A stretch of DNA of 64,000 nucleotides, taken from assembly GCF_019977395.1 (NCBI RefSeq), contig NZ_AP024660.1, forward strand, positions 1 to 64,000. The letters run 5' to 3'. Positions 57,660 through 64,000 of this stretch are shown here, piece by piece. Positions within the stretch are counted from its first letter, which is position 1; each line of letters starts with the position of its first letter. This DNA is from Arthrobacter sp. NicSoilC5. GTDB taxonomy: Bacteria > Actinomycetota > Actinomycetes > Actinomycetales > Micrococcaceae. Both the position numbers and the translations under genes were made by a program. A model generated the notes under the pieces. It was not told the origin of the DNA and did not search any database. It saw only the letters and a list, made by a program, of their open reading frames with translations.

Positions 57660-59429
57660 TCAGCCGAGGGCCGCGTCGAGGGTGACGAAGCCGTAGCCCG
57701 CCGCCCGGAGCTGGGAGATCACCTGGGGGAGGGCCGCAGCGTCGAGCGTTGAGCCGTCGTCCGGGTTCGAGCCGAGGTGCATCAGGACGATCTCACCGGG
57801 CTGCGCGGAAGCCATGACGCGCTGGACGATAAAGGCCGGGCCGCGCGTTCCGTTCATGGTGCCTTGCCAGCCAAGGGTGTCGACGGTCCACCGGACCGCC
57901 GCGTAGCCGGCGCCGTTGACGTCGGCGATCGTGCGCGAATCGCGGGCGCCGAACGGGAAGCGGAAGAACGGGAGCGGGTCGCCTCCTGCGGCCTCGATGG
58001 CCCTCTGCGCGCCGCTGATCTCGGCCGCGATCTGGGCGTCGGTCAGGGTGGTGAAGTCCGGGTGGGTCATGGAGTGGTTGCCGATTCGATTCCCCGCGTT
58101 GTAGATCAGGGCCGGGTCGGAGGGGAACTGGTTGACCCAGTTTCCGGTGAGGAAGAATGTGCCGGGGACCCCGTTGGCTGTGAGGGTGCTGAGGATCGAT
58201 GGCAGGCCGGCGTCGTTGGCGCCGGCGTCGAACGTGAGTGCGACAACCTTCTGCGTGGTCGGAATACGCTCGAGGTCCACGCCCAGAAGTGCCGCCGGGA
58301 TAGTGGCATGGATGACCTCAATCCTGCTGCTGGCCTCATGCCACAGGATCGAACCGTGCTGGAAGTCGCTGCGTCGTCCGCCCGTGATGCCATACTCGTC
58401 GCTGGTCGGGTAGCCGAGCCTGCTGTGCTCCCAACCGAGGGCCGCCCACTGGGCCCGGATGGCTCCATGCACCTCCTGGGCTCCGGTGGCGGGGCTCCAG
58501 TAGATCGAGCCCCCGGCGAAGTGGTTGAACCTGCCAACGCCGTCTGGGGTTCCGGTTTCGTCGGTGAGGGGGAAGCCGAGGAAGCCGGCTGGGCCGCCGA
58601 GTTCTGCGTAGTGTCCGCCGATTGAGCCGTGTATTTCGTGGGCTCCGGTGGCGGGGCTCCAGTAGATCGAGCCCCCGGCGAAGTGGTTGAACCTGCCAAC
58701 GCCGTCTGGGGTTCCGGTTTCGTCGGTGAGGGGGAAGCCGAGGAAGCCGGCTGGGCCGCCGAGTTCTGCGTAGTGTCCGCCGATTGAGCCGTGTGTTTCG
58801 TGGGCTCCGGTGGCGGGGCTCCAGTAGATGGTGCCGCCGGCGAAGTTGTTGTAGCGGCCGGGGATGCCTGGGGTGGCGGTTTCGTCGGTGAGGGGGAAGC
58901 CGAGGAAGCCGGCTGGGCCGCCGAGTTCTGCGTAGTGTCCGCCGATTGAGCCGTGTGTTTCGTGGGCTCCGGTGGCGGGGCTCCAGTAGATGGTGCCGCC
59001 GGCGAAGTTGTTGTAGCGGCCGGGGATGCCTGGGGTGGCGGTTTCGTCGGTGAGGGGGAAGCCGAGGAAGCCGGCTGGGCCGCCGAGTTCTGCGTAGTGT
59101 CCGCCGATTGAGCCGTGTGTTTCGTGGGCTCCGGTGGCGGGGCTCCAGTAGATGGTGCCGCCCGCGTAGTTTTGGGCGCGGCCCCCAGCGATGTCGTACG
59201 GGGTGCCGACGGGCGCTCCGAGGAACGATGCGCCGCCGCCGAGCTGCTGATAGTGCTGGACGATCGCGTCGTCGCCAACCTGCTGGACCGCTGCCGACGC
59301 CGGAACGCTCTCGTGCGAGGCTGCCGCTGACGCCGTGGCCGCGGGCGGACCCAGAGCCGTACCGCCGAGGCCACCGCCGAGGGCGAGGGCCAAGGCCATT
59401 CCGAGGACGGCGGGTCGGGACCGGCGCAT
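57660..59429 (-). CDS. Secreted LGFP-repeat protein with C-terminal polysaccharide deacetylase domain
   Basis: Exported cell-wall protein of 589 residues. Signal peptide at 1-36 (MRRSRPAVLGMALALALGGG..., cleavage near ASA). About residues 55-375 form six LGFP repeats (GGPAGFLGFPLTDET, with FAGGTIYWSPATGAH), thought to bind the arabinogalactan or wall; four of them are nearly identical at DNA level. About 390-589 is a NodB-type deacetylase: VALTFDAGANDAG, NHSMTHPDFTTL (metal His pair), FRFPFGARDS and IVLMHLGS. The usual TFDDG motif reads TFDAG, so one metal-binding Asp is replaced by Ala, a variant seen in some relatives. Likely remodels peptidoglycan or a surface glycan; substrate unknown. 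Confidence 0.92.
   Translation of the reverse strand: MRRSRPAVLGMALALALGGGLGGTALGPPAATASAAASHESVPASAAVQQVGDDAIVQHYQQLGGGASFLGAPVGTPYDIAGGRAQNYAGGTIYWSPATGAHETHGSIGGHYAELGGPAGFLGFPLTDETATPGIPGRYNNFAGGTIYWSPATGAHETHGSIGGHYAELGGPAGFLGFPLTDETATPGIPGRYNNFAGGTIYWSPATGAHETHGSIGGHYAELGGPAGFLGFPLTDETGTPDGVGRFNHFAGGSIYWSPATGAHEIHGSIGGHYAELGGPAGFLGFPLTDETGTPDGVGRFNHFAGGSIYWSPATGAQEVHGAIRAQWAALGWEHSRLGYPTSDEYGITGGRRSDFQHGSILWHEASSRIEVIHATIPAALLGVDLERIPTTQKVVALTFDAGANDAGLPSILSTLTANGVPGTFFLTGNWVNQFPSDPALIYNAGNRIGNHSMTHPDFTTLTDAQIAAEISGAQRAIEAAGGDPLPFFRFPFGARDSRTIADVNGAGYAAVRWTVDTLGWQGTMNGTRGPAFIVQRVMASAQPGEIVLMHLGSNPDDGSTLDAAALPQVISQLRAAGYGFVTLDAALG
58476..59165 (-). repeat. Tandem 162-bp repeats encoding LGFP units
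   Basis: About 4.3 units of exactly 162 bases (54 residues); the TCGGTGAGGGGG phase mark recurs at 58561, 58723, 58885 and 59047. Two units share a GTPDGVGRFNH segment and two share ATPGIPGRYNN, suggesting duplication of units in pairs. Copies are identical over most of their length, implying recent expansion or gene conversion. Confidence 0.9.
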
Positions 59430-59562
59430 TGTGACCCCTTCGTACTGACCGAGACATGCAAGCCTTGATCAAGACGCTACGCCCCGGGGGCGTGCCCGGG
59501 CAGGACCGGAAGTCCCGAATCTGCCCGGGCGGGCCGTGCAACGTCCCGGGTGCCTGGTCTTC

Positions 59563-60432
59563 CTACTTCAGGAACTTGGACGTGCGCCGGTCAGCCAGGA
59601 TCTTGCCCTTGGTCTGGCAGGTGGGGCAGTACTGCAGTGCGGTATCCGCAAACGACACCTCACGGACGGTGTCGCCGCAGACCGGGCAGGGTTGGCCGGC
59701 ACGGGCGTGGACCCGCATATGGCTGCGTTTGACGTCCTTGAGATCCTTGGGCGGCTTGCCGGCCGCTTCCGCCAGCGCTTCGCCCAGTACGCTGTGGATG
59801 GCGTCGTACAGCACCTGTACGGTCTCCCGGTCCAGTGACTTCGCGATGGCGAAGGGCGAGATGCGGGCCGCGTGCAGGATCTCGTCGCTGTACGCGTTGC
59901 CGATCCCCGCGATGACGCTCTGGCTGCGCAGGAGGCCCTTGATCTGCTGCGAACTGCCGGCCAGGATCTCAGCCAGCATGCCGGCGTCGAACGCCTCCGT
60001 GAAGGGGTCCGGGCCCAGCGAGGCGATGCCCGGCACCACCTGCGGATCACGCACCACGTAGATAGCCAGGCTCTTCTTGGTGCCCGCTTCCGTCAGGTCC
60101 AGCCCGCGCGGACCATCCGGCCCGGAGAAAGCGCATCGGACCGCGATGAGGCCCTTGCCCATCCGGAGCTGGCTGTCGGCGGGGGAGTCCGTGAAGCGCA
60201 CCCAGCCGGCCCGTGCCAGATGGAACACCAGGGAAATGCCGTCGGTATCGATGCTGATGAACTTCCCGAACCGCCGGACGCCGGACACGGTGCGGCCCTC
60301 GACCGCGTTATAGGGAGGATCGGCCGTCTTGAGCACGGCAAAGGAGACAACCTGCAGTTTGGTGACCACGCAGCCACGCAGCTGTTCATCAAGGAACGCG
60401 GCCAGGCCTGCGACTTCCGGCAGTTCCGGCAT
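59563..60432 (-). CDS. Formamidopyrimidine-DNA glycosylase / endonuclease VIII family (Fpg/Nei)
   Basis: Base-excision repair glycosylase and AP lyase, 289 residues. PELPEV at the N-terminus supplies the catalytic Pro2 and Glu3; a helix-two-turn-helix region (SVIAGIGNAYSDEILHAARI) binds DNA, and a C-terminal zinc finger CPVCGD...CPTCQ (two CxxC) ends the protein. The segment AYSDEIL and the absence of a Lys57-type position typical of Fpg leave open whether it removes 8-oxoguanine or oxidised pyrimidines. Separate from gcvH by 167 bases, divergent. Confidence 0.92.
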   Translation of the reverse strand: MPELPEVAGLAAFLDEQLRGCVVTKLQVVSFAVLKTADPPYNAVEGRTVSGVRRFGKFISIDTDGISLVFHLARAGWVRFTDSPADSQLRMGKGLIAVRCAFSGPDGPRGLDLTEAGTKKSLAIYVVRDPQVVPGIASLGPDPFTEAFDAGMLAEILAGSSQQIKGLLRSQSVIAGIGNAYSDEILHAARISPFAIAKSLDRETVQVLYDAIHSVLGEALAEAAGKPPKDLKDVKRSHMRVHARAGQPCPVCGDTVREVSFADTALQYCPTCQTKGKILADRRTSKFLK

Positions 60433-60528
60433 GGCCTACCCCACCTTCCCCAAAGACGCTGCACCGGTGCTTGCACTCATGGGTTCCATCTTGTCAGAAA
60501 GGCCCGTGCCGGCCCCGGCAGTTATGCC

Positions 60529-60534
60529 TATACT
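60529..60534 (+). promoter_or_regulatory. Candidate -10 element of gcvH
   Basis: TATACT preceded by ATGCC, 65 bases upstream of the ATG at 60600. No clear -35. No glycine riboswitch is recognisable in the short leader. Confidence 0.4.
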
Positions 60535-60599
60535 TTCAGCGGCGGCCCGATTTCCGGGCCCCTTGTGACATTGGCGCGTACCCCGATGAAAGGCCCCCC

Positions 60600-60986
60600 A
60601 TGAGCAACATTCCCGAAGACCTGTCCTACACCGCCGAACACGAGTGGGTTACCGCCCCGAATGCCGACGGCGTGGTCCGCGTGGGAATCACGGATTTTGC
60701 CCAGGACGCGCTCGGAGACGTCGTCTACGCCCAGATGCCCGAGGTCGGCACGAAGATTACGGCAAACGAAGTGGTGGGTGAGGTTGAGTCCACCAAGAGC
60801 GTGAGCGACATCTACGCGCCCGTTTCCGGCGAAGTCGTGGCCCGCAACGACTCCCTTGACAGCGATTCGGCCCTGATCAACACCGATCCCTACGGCGACG
60901 GCTGGCTCATCGAGATCAAACTGGCCGAACCTGACGCCGTTGAGTCTTTGCTCAGTGCATCCGAGTACGAACAACAGGTAGGCTAA
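60600..60986 (+). CDS. gcvH: Glycine cleavage system H protein
   Basis: Lipoyl carrier of the glycine cleavage system, 128 residues. The biotinyl/lipoyl fold is clear: YTAEHEWVTAPNADGVVRVG, GDVVYAQMPEVG, the lipoylated Lys66 in VGEVESTKSVSDIYAPVSG and NTDPYGDGWLIEIKL. The ATG at 60600 is chosen over a long frame starting at 60471 that crosses the promoter. No gcvT or gcvP nearby. As in mycobacteria, it heads the gcvH-garA-merR-BFN-merR cluster. Confidence 0.97.
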   Translation: MSNIPEDLSYTAEHEWVTAPNADGVVRVGITDFAQDALGDVVYAQMPEVGTKITANEVVGEVESTKSVSDIYAPVSGEVVARNDSLDSDSALINTDPYGDGWLIEIKLAEPDAVESLLSASEYEQQVG

Positions 60987-61102
60987 AGCTAACCGGTATT
61001 TCCGGTCCGGCCCCGCGTCGCGGGCATGGCGTCTGCGCACGTCAGAGCCCGGATCGGGAGCCGGTGCCGGACCTGGCGGACAGGACCGGAGACTAACCGT
61101 TG

Positions 61103-61125
61103 GTTGCGGGTTGAGTGCCCGCAAC
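61103..61125 (+). other. Hairpin in the gcvH-garA gap
   Basis: GTTGCGGG and CCCGCAAC form an 8-bp stem around TTGAGTG, just ahead of the garA ribosome-binding site (GAGGAGGAATCC). It could be a weak terminator of gcvH or a translational control element; the gap of 157 bases otherwise holds nothing recognised. Confidence 0.5.
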
Positions 61126-61143
61126 GTCTAAGAGGAGGAATCC

Positions 61144-61620
61144 ATGGCTGGCCACAGACACAACCCTGCCGATGGGGAATACGGCACGGGTGCGGCTAGG
61201 TCGTCGGAGACCACCTCGATCCATCTCACCCCCGTCACTGACGAACCCATCATCGCCCCCAAGCTGTCCTCGGAAGAGCGCAACTCGGTGGAGGCCCTGC
61301 CTGCCGGCTCGGCGCTGCTCGTTGCCCACAGCGGCCCGAACGCCGGTGCCCGGTTCCTCCTGGATTCGGATGTGACCACCGCGGGGCGCCACCCCGACGC
61401 CGACATCTTCCTGGACGACGTCACGGTATCGCGGCGCCACGTGGAGTTCCGGCGCACCGCCCGCAGCTTCGAAGTGGTGGACAAGAACAGCCTCAATGGC
61501 ACGTACGTCAACCATGACCGCGTGGACAGCGTGGAGCTGAAGTCCGGCAGCGAAGTCCAGATCGGCAAGTTCCGCCTCACCTTCTACCTGAGCCCTGCCA
61601 CGGCTGCAGGCCGCAGCTGA
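61144..61620 (+). CDS. garA: FHA-domain protein GarA
   Basis: Signalling protein of 158 residues. The N-terminal SSETTSIHL holds the double Thr (23/24) that Ser/Thr kinases PknB and PknG phosphorylate in mycobacteria; the FHA domain (about 58-150) has AGRHPDADIFLDDVTVSRRH and DKNSLNGTYVN. Unphosphorylated GarA binds 2-oxoglutarate dehydrogenase and glutamate dehydrogenase to steer flux; phosphorylation closes it on itself (Odhl in corynebacteria). Strong ribosome-binding site before the ATG. ftsR follows 17 bases later. Confidence 0.95.
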   Translation: MAGHRHNPADGEYGTGAARSSETTSIHLTPVTDEPIIAPKLSSEERNSVEALPAGSALLVAHSGPNAGARFLLDSDVTTAGRHPDADIFLDDVTVSRRHVEFRRTARSFEVVDKNSLNGTYVNHDRVDSVELKSGSEVQIGKFRLTFYLSPATAAGRS

Positions 61621-61637
61621 ACCGGGGACCGCTGCCT

Positions 61638-62360
61638 GTGGCAATGGCACAACCGGAACGCCGGGGCCCCCAGGTCCTGAACATTGGTGAAGTCCTCGCC
61701 CAGCTGAGCGCCGACTTCCCGGGCATGACCGCGTCGAAGATCCGCTTCCTGGAGGAAAAGGGACTGATCAACCCGCGGCGCACCCCTGCCGGCTACCGGC
61801 AGTACTCGGACGGCGACGTGGAGCGGCTGCGGTTCGTGCTGGCCCTGCAGCGGGACCAGTACCTGCCCCTGAAAGTGATCAAGGACTACCTTGACGCCAT
61901 CGACAGGGGAGAGCGGCCGGAGAACCTGCCGCCCGGCGTCGTGGTTTCCCCCCGCATTGTCTCCGATGAACTGGCCGCCGAACTGCAGAACCGTGGCCGC
62001 AAGCTGAGCGAGGAGCAGCTCCGTACCGAGTCCGGCGCCAGCGTACCGCTCCTGCAGTCCCTCCTGAGCTTCGGCCTCATCAGCCACAGCAACGGCCAGT
62101 TCGACGAGCACGCCCTCCAGGTGGCCCGCGCCTGCGTCCAGCTGGAAAGCCACGGCCTGGAACCACGGCACCTGAGGCCCTTCCAGGCAGCAGCCGAACG
62201 GGAATTCGGCCTCGTGGAACGCGCTGTCGCGCCGCTTGCCTCACGCAAGGACTCGGCATCCCAGGCACGCGCGGCAGAGGCGGCCCGCGAGATCAGCGAT
62301 CTTTGCCTCACCCTGCACCGGGCCCTGGTGCAGGACCACATCTCACGCATGGACATCTGA
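61638..62360 (+). CDS. ftsR: MerR-family regulator FtsR
   Basis: DNA-binding protein of 240 residues. The winged-helix MerR domain (MTASKIRFLEEKGLINPRRTP, YRQYSDGDVERLRFVLALQRD) leads to a long C-terminal region (about 100-240) without a metal site. In corynebacteria FtsR activates ftsZ, and in mycobacteria the orthologue is Rv1828; this identification rests on gene order. GTG at 61638 or ATG at 61644. The TGA overlaps the start of the BFN gene (TGATG). Confidence 0.88.
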   Translation: MAMAQPERRGPQVLNIGEVLAQLSADFPGMTASKIRFLEEKGLINPRRTPAGYRQYSDGDVERLRFVLALQRDQYLPLKVIKDYLDAIDRGERPENLPPGVVVSPRIVSDELAAELQNRGRKLSEEQLRTESGASVPLLQSLLSFGLISHSNGQFDEHALQVARACVQLESHGLEPRHLRPFQAAAEREFGLVERAVAPLASRKDSASQARAAEAAREISDLCLTLHRALVQDHISRMDI

Positions 62361-62863
62361 TGATCGAAGTCGAGATTGTAGGCGTTCGCATCGAACTGCC
62401 TTCCAACCAGCCGCTGGTCCTGCTCAAAGAGATGCACGGCGAACGCCACGTTCCCATTTGGATCGGCACCCCGGAAGCCAGCGCCATCGCCCTGGCCCAG
62501 CAGGGCGTGGTCCCGCCCCGGCCCATGACCCACGATCTCCTGGTGGACGTGGTGGAGTCGCTGGGCCACTCCGTGGTCAGCGTCAACATCGTGGCCGTGG
62601 AGGACAACATCTTCTACGGGCAGCTGCAGTTCGAAAACGGCACCACCGTTAGCTCGCGCGCCTCGGACGCGCTGGCGGTCGCGCTGCGCGCCAAGTGCCG
62701 GATCTGGTGTGCCGATTCCGTAATGGACGAGGCAGGCGTCCGCATTACAGAGCACGACGAGGGGGAAGACGCCGAGCCGGGCCCCACCGTGGACGAGGAG
62801 CGCGAACTGCGGCGTTTCCGTGAATTCCTGGACGACGTGGAACCAGAGGACTTCGACGGCTAA
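62360..62863 (+). CDS. Bifunctional nuclease family protein (BFN, DUF151)
   Basis: Protein of 167 residues with the BFN fold: MIEVEIVGVRIELPSNQPLV, the core PIWIGTPEASAIALA, MTHDLLVDVVESLGHSVVSV and SRASDALAVALRAKC. An acidic tail (DEGEDAEPGPTVDEEREL) follows. DUF151 members have reported nuclease activity, though the actinobacterial role is unclear. The start is coupled to ftsR by TGATG; an upstream frame starting at 62303 lies within ftsR. Three GTTAA hexamers and a hairpin follow. Confidence 0.92.
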   Translation: MIEVEIVGVRIELPSNQPLVLLKEMHGERHVPIWIGTPEASAIALAQQGVVPPRPMTHDLLVDVVESLGHSVVSVNIVAVEDNIFYGQLQFENGTTVSSRASDALAVALRAKCRIWCADSVMDEAGVRITEHDEGEDAEPGPTVDEERELRRFREFLDDVEPEDFDG

Positions 62864-62869
62864 GGTCAC

Positions 62870-62888
62870 GTTAAGGTTAAAGTTAAGG
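62870..62888 (+). repeat. Three tandem GTTAA(G/A) hexamers, possible MerR operator
   Basis: GTTAAG, GTTAAA, GTTAAG in exact 6-base phase, 7 bases after the BFN stop and about 210 bases before the second merR gene. Placement suggests a binding site for one of the two MerR regulators, perhaps autoregulatory; this is inferred. Confidence 0.5.
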
Positions 62889-62918
62889 CTGAAAGTTTCG
62901 ACACGCCTCTTCGAAGCC

Positions 62919-62939
62919 CCCGAGGTCTTTGACCTCGGG
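62919..62939 (+). terminator. Hairpin after the BFN gene
   Basis: Perfect 9-bp stem CCCGAGGTC / GACCTCGGG with loop TTT. No T-run follows, so termination is only likely. Confidence 0.55.
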
Positions 62940-63096
62940 ACCCGCCGGGCCTAACGTCGAAGTATCAAGTTCCCTTGCTTACGGCAGCCGCGCAAGTCAC
63001 ACTGGAAAGTGCGCCCCGCGGAGAAATTACACCCATGGTCTTCATGCCAAGGATGCTGTATCAGTTCCGGGGGAGCGTACGACAAGGAGGATCCAG

Positions 63097-63690
63097 GTGA
63101 GTCCCAAAGGCGAAGCAGGCGGGCTTAAACAGCCCACGGCTGGTGTTGCTGTGCCCGTGAGCGGTGCCCAAGGCCTCCTGTTCACCGAAGACCTGCCGGT
63201 ACTGGATGAGGACGCCGGCTACCGTGGCCCCACTGCCTGCAAGGCCGCAGGCATCACCTACCGCCAGCTCGATTACTGGGCCCGCACTGGACTGGTCGAA
63301 CCGGCCGTCCGCGGCGCCGCCGGCTCAGGCTCGCAGCGGCTCTACGGATTCCGCGACATCCTGGTCCTCAAAGTGGTCAAAAGGCTCCTCGACACCGGAG
63401 TTTCCCTCCAGCAGATCCGCACCGCCGTGGAACACCTGCGGGAGCGCGGCGTTGAGGACCTGGCACAGATTACGCTCATGAGCGACGGCGCCAGCGTCTA
63501 CGAGTGCACCTCCGCCGATGAGGTCATTGACCTGGTGCAGGGCGGCCAGGGCGTGTTCGGCATCGCAGTGGGACGCGTATGGCGCGAGGTCGAGGGCAGC
63601 CTCGCATCGCTGCCCAGCGAGCACGCCGCCGAACAGTCCTTTCCGGACGACGAACTAAGCAAGCGCCGGGCAGCGCGGAAGATCAGCTGA
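63097..63690 (+). CDS. Second MerR-family regulator
   Basis: DNA-binding protein of 197 residues with a GTG start behind AAGGAGGATCCA; the frame back to 62929 has no ribosome-binding site. The N-terminal 45 residues are variable, then ACKAAGITYRQLDYWARTGL (helix-turn-helix), GSQRLYGFRDILVLKVVKRL and the coiled-coil SLQQIRTAVEHLRERGVEDL. It corresponds by position to the mycobacterial Rv1830 gene. A 44-base palindromic terminator follows. Confidence 0.92.
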   Translation: MSPKGEAGGLKQPTAGVAVPVSGAQGLLFTEDLPVLDEDAGYRGPTACKAAGITYRQLDYWARTGLVEPAVRGAAGSGSQRLYGFRDILVLKVVKRLLDTGVSLQQIRTAVEHLRERGVEDLAQITLMSDGASVYECTSADEVIDLVQGGQGVFGIAVGRVWREVEGSLASLPSEHAAEQSFPDDELSKRRAARKIS

Positions 63691-63706
63691 CCCACCCGCA
63701 GCCATA

Positions 63707-63750
63707 CGAATAAGGGGCCGCCCTCCAGCTGGAGGGCGGCCCCTTATTCG
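63707..63750. terminator. Terminator after the second merR gene
   Basis: A perfect 44-base palindrome, CGAATAAGGGGCCGCCCTCC..., whose two 22-base arms are complementary without a loop, followed by TTTACG. It lies between convergent genes and can serve both. Confidence 0.9.
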
Positions 63751-63790
63751 TTTACGCGCTGTGGTTTTTGCGGCCTGCGGAACGTCCCGG

Positions 63791-64000
63791 TCAGCGGGCG
63801 CGGCTGCGGAGGCCGCTGCCGGCCGTCATCAGGTTGGACAGCAGGTCGTCAAACAAGCCGGCCGCGGACTTTGCCGAGTCACCCGGCCAATGGTGGACCG
63901 GGTGGGCTGCGCCCTGGATCTGCTGCCAGTTGGCCTGCTCGGGAATGCGCGGGCTCAGCAGGAGTTCGCCGAACATGGACTCCATCTCCGCAAGCCGGTA
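63791..64000 (-). CDS. C-terminal end of an uncharacterised protein, possibly ParA-like ATPase (partial)
   Basis: The frame is open to the window edge; 69 residues are visible, ending at a TGA complement at 63791-63793. FGELLLSPRIPEQANWQQIQ and HHWPGDSAKSAAGLFDDLLSNL recall the C-termini of ParA/MinD-family ATPases (a VIPxR-like strand, then a final helix), but the ATPase motifs would lie outside the window. The identification is a guess from a short stretch. Confidence 0.4.
   Translation of the reverse strand, partial: YRLAEMESMFGELLLSPRIPEQANWQQIQGAAHPVHHWPGDSAKSAAGLFDDLLSNLMTAGSGLRSRAR

Noticed and set aside
58476..59165. CRISPR array
   Set aside because: The 162-bp units are coding LGFP repeats without spacers; no cas genes are present.
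60433..60599. Glycine riboswitch ahead of gcvH
   Set aside because: The gap is only 167 bases with a -10 at 60529, leaving about 60 bases of leader, too short for a tandem aptamer, and no conserved core was seen.

Overview
This window looks like a chromosomal segment of a high-GC Gram-positive bacterium of the family Micrococcaceae, most likely Arthrobacter sensu lato (for example Pseudarthrobacter). The basis is high GC, frequent GTG starts, actinobacterial 16S/23S signatures, an FHA/GarA - FtsR - BFN - MerR cluster, and gene order remembered from other actinobacteria. No prophage, insertion sequence or CRISPR array was seen.

Layout. (1) 1-3.8 kb: iron(III)-siderophore uptake: two FecCD permeases (the first cut by the window edge), a FecE-type ATPase and a siderophore-interacting flavin reductase. 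(2) 3.9-6.5 kb: two paralogous SGNH hydrolases around a YciI-like protein and a MarR regulator. (3) 6.5-9.3 kb, minus strand: a three-gene flavin electron-transfer operon: ferric-reductase-like membrane protein, secreted FMN-binding protein and the ApbE enzyme that attaches FMN to it. (4) 9.6-10.4 kb: cysteine-poor ribosomal proteins L28, L33 and S14. (5) 10.5-26.8 kb: two complete rRNA operons in direct orientation (16S-23S-5S, no spacer tRNA), separated only by a lacI-type regulator and a family GH2 beta-galactosidase. Operon 2 differs from operon 1 by a 31-base insertion in 23S and three bases in one 16S helix.

(6) 27-37.6 kb: a housekeeping run: Arg/Gly-repeat TPR-like protein (apparent frameshift), HAD phosphatase, small protein, TlyA, NAD kinase, RecN, CTP synthase, Nudix hydrolase and XerD. 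(7) 37.6-49.3 kb: an accessory block: a membrane protein, a MutT-type Nudix hydrolase, the propionate (2-methylcitrate) genes GntR-prpD-prpB-prpC with divergent prpE, and a CitA/CitB-type two-component system divergent from a DctA dicarboxylate carrier. The methylcitrate cycle turns propionyl-CoA and oxaloacetate into succinate and pyruvate, so a dicarboxylate carrier next to it makes metabolic sense. (8) 49.4-57.3 kb: the housekeeping run resumes: ParA, ScpA, ScpB, RluB, TyrA, Cmk, PlsC-like acyltransferase and Der, most of them overlapping by a few bases, followed by tRNA-Pro(GGG). (9) 57.6-60.4 kb, minus strand: a secreted LGFP-repeat polysaccharide deacetylase and an Fpg/Nei DNA glycosylase. 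(10) 60.6-63.7 kb: GcvH, GarA, FtsR, bifunctional nuclease and a second MerR regulator, then the end of a minus-strand gene.

The most noteworthy items are the 23S duplication in rRNA operon 2, the rrn direct repeats bracketing lacI-lacZ, the frameshifted R/G-repeat gene, the flavinylation operon, the paired TGTATACA operators of the propionate locus, and the nearly identical 162-bp LGFP repeats. All functional calls come from reading motifs and context; no database search was run.
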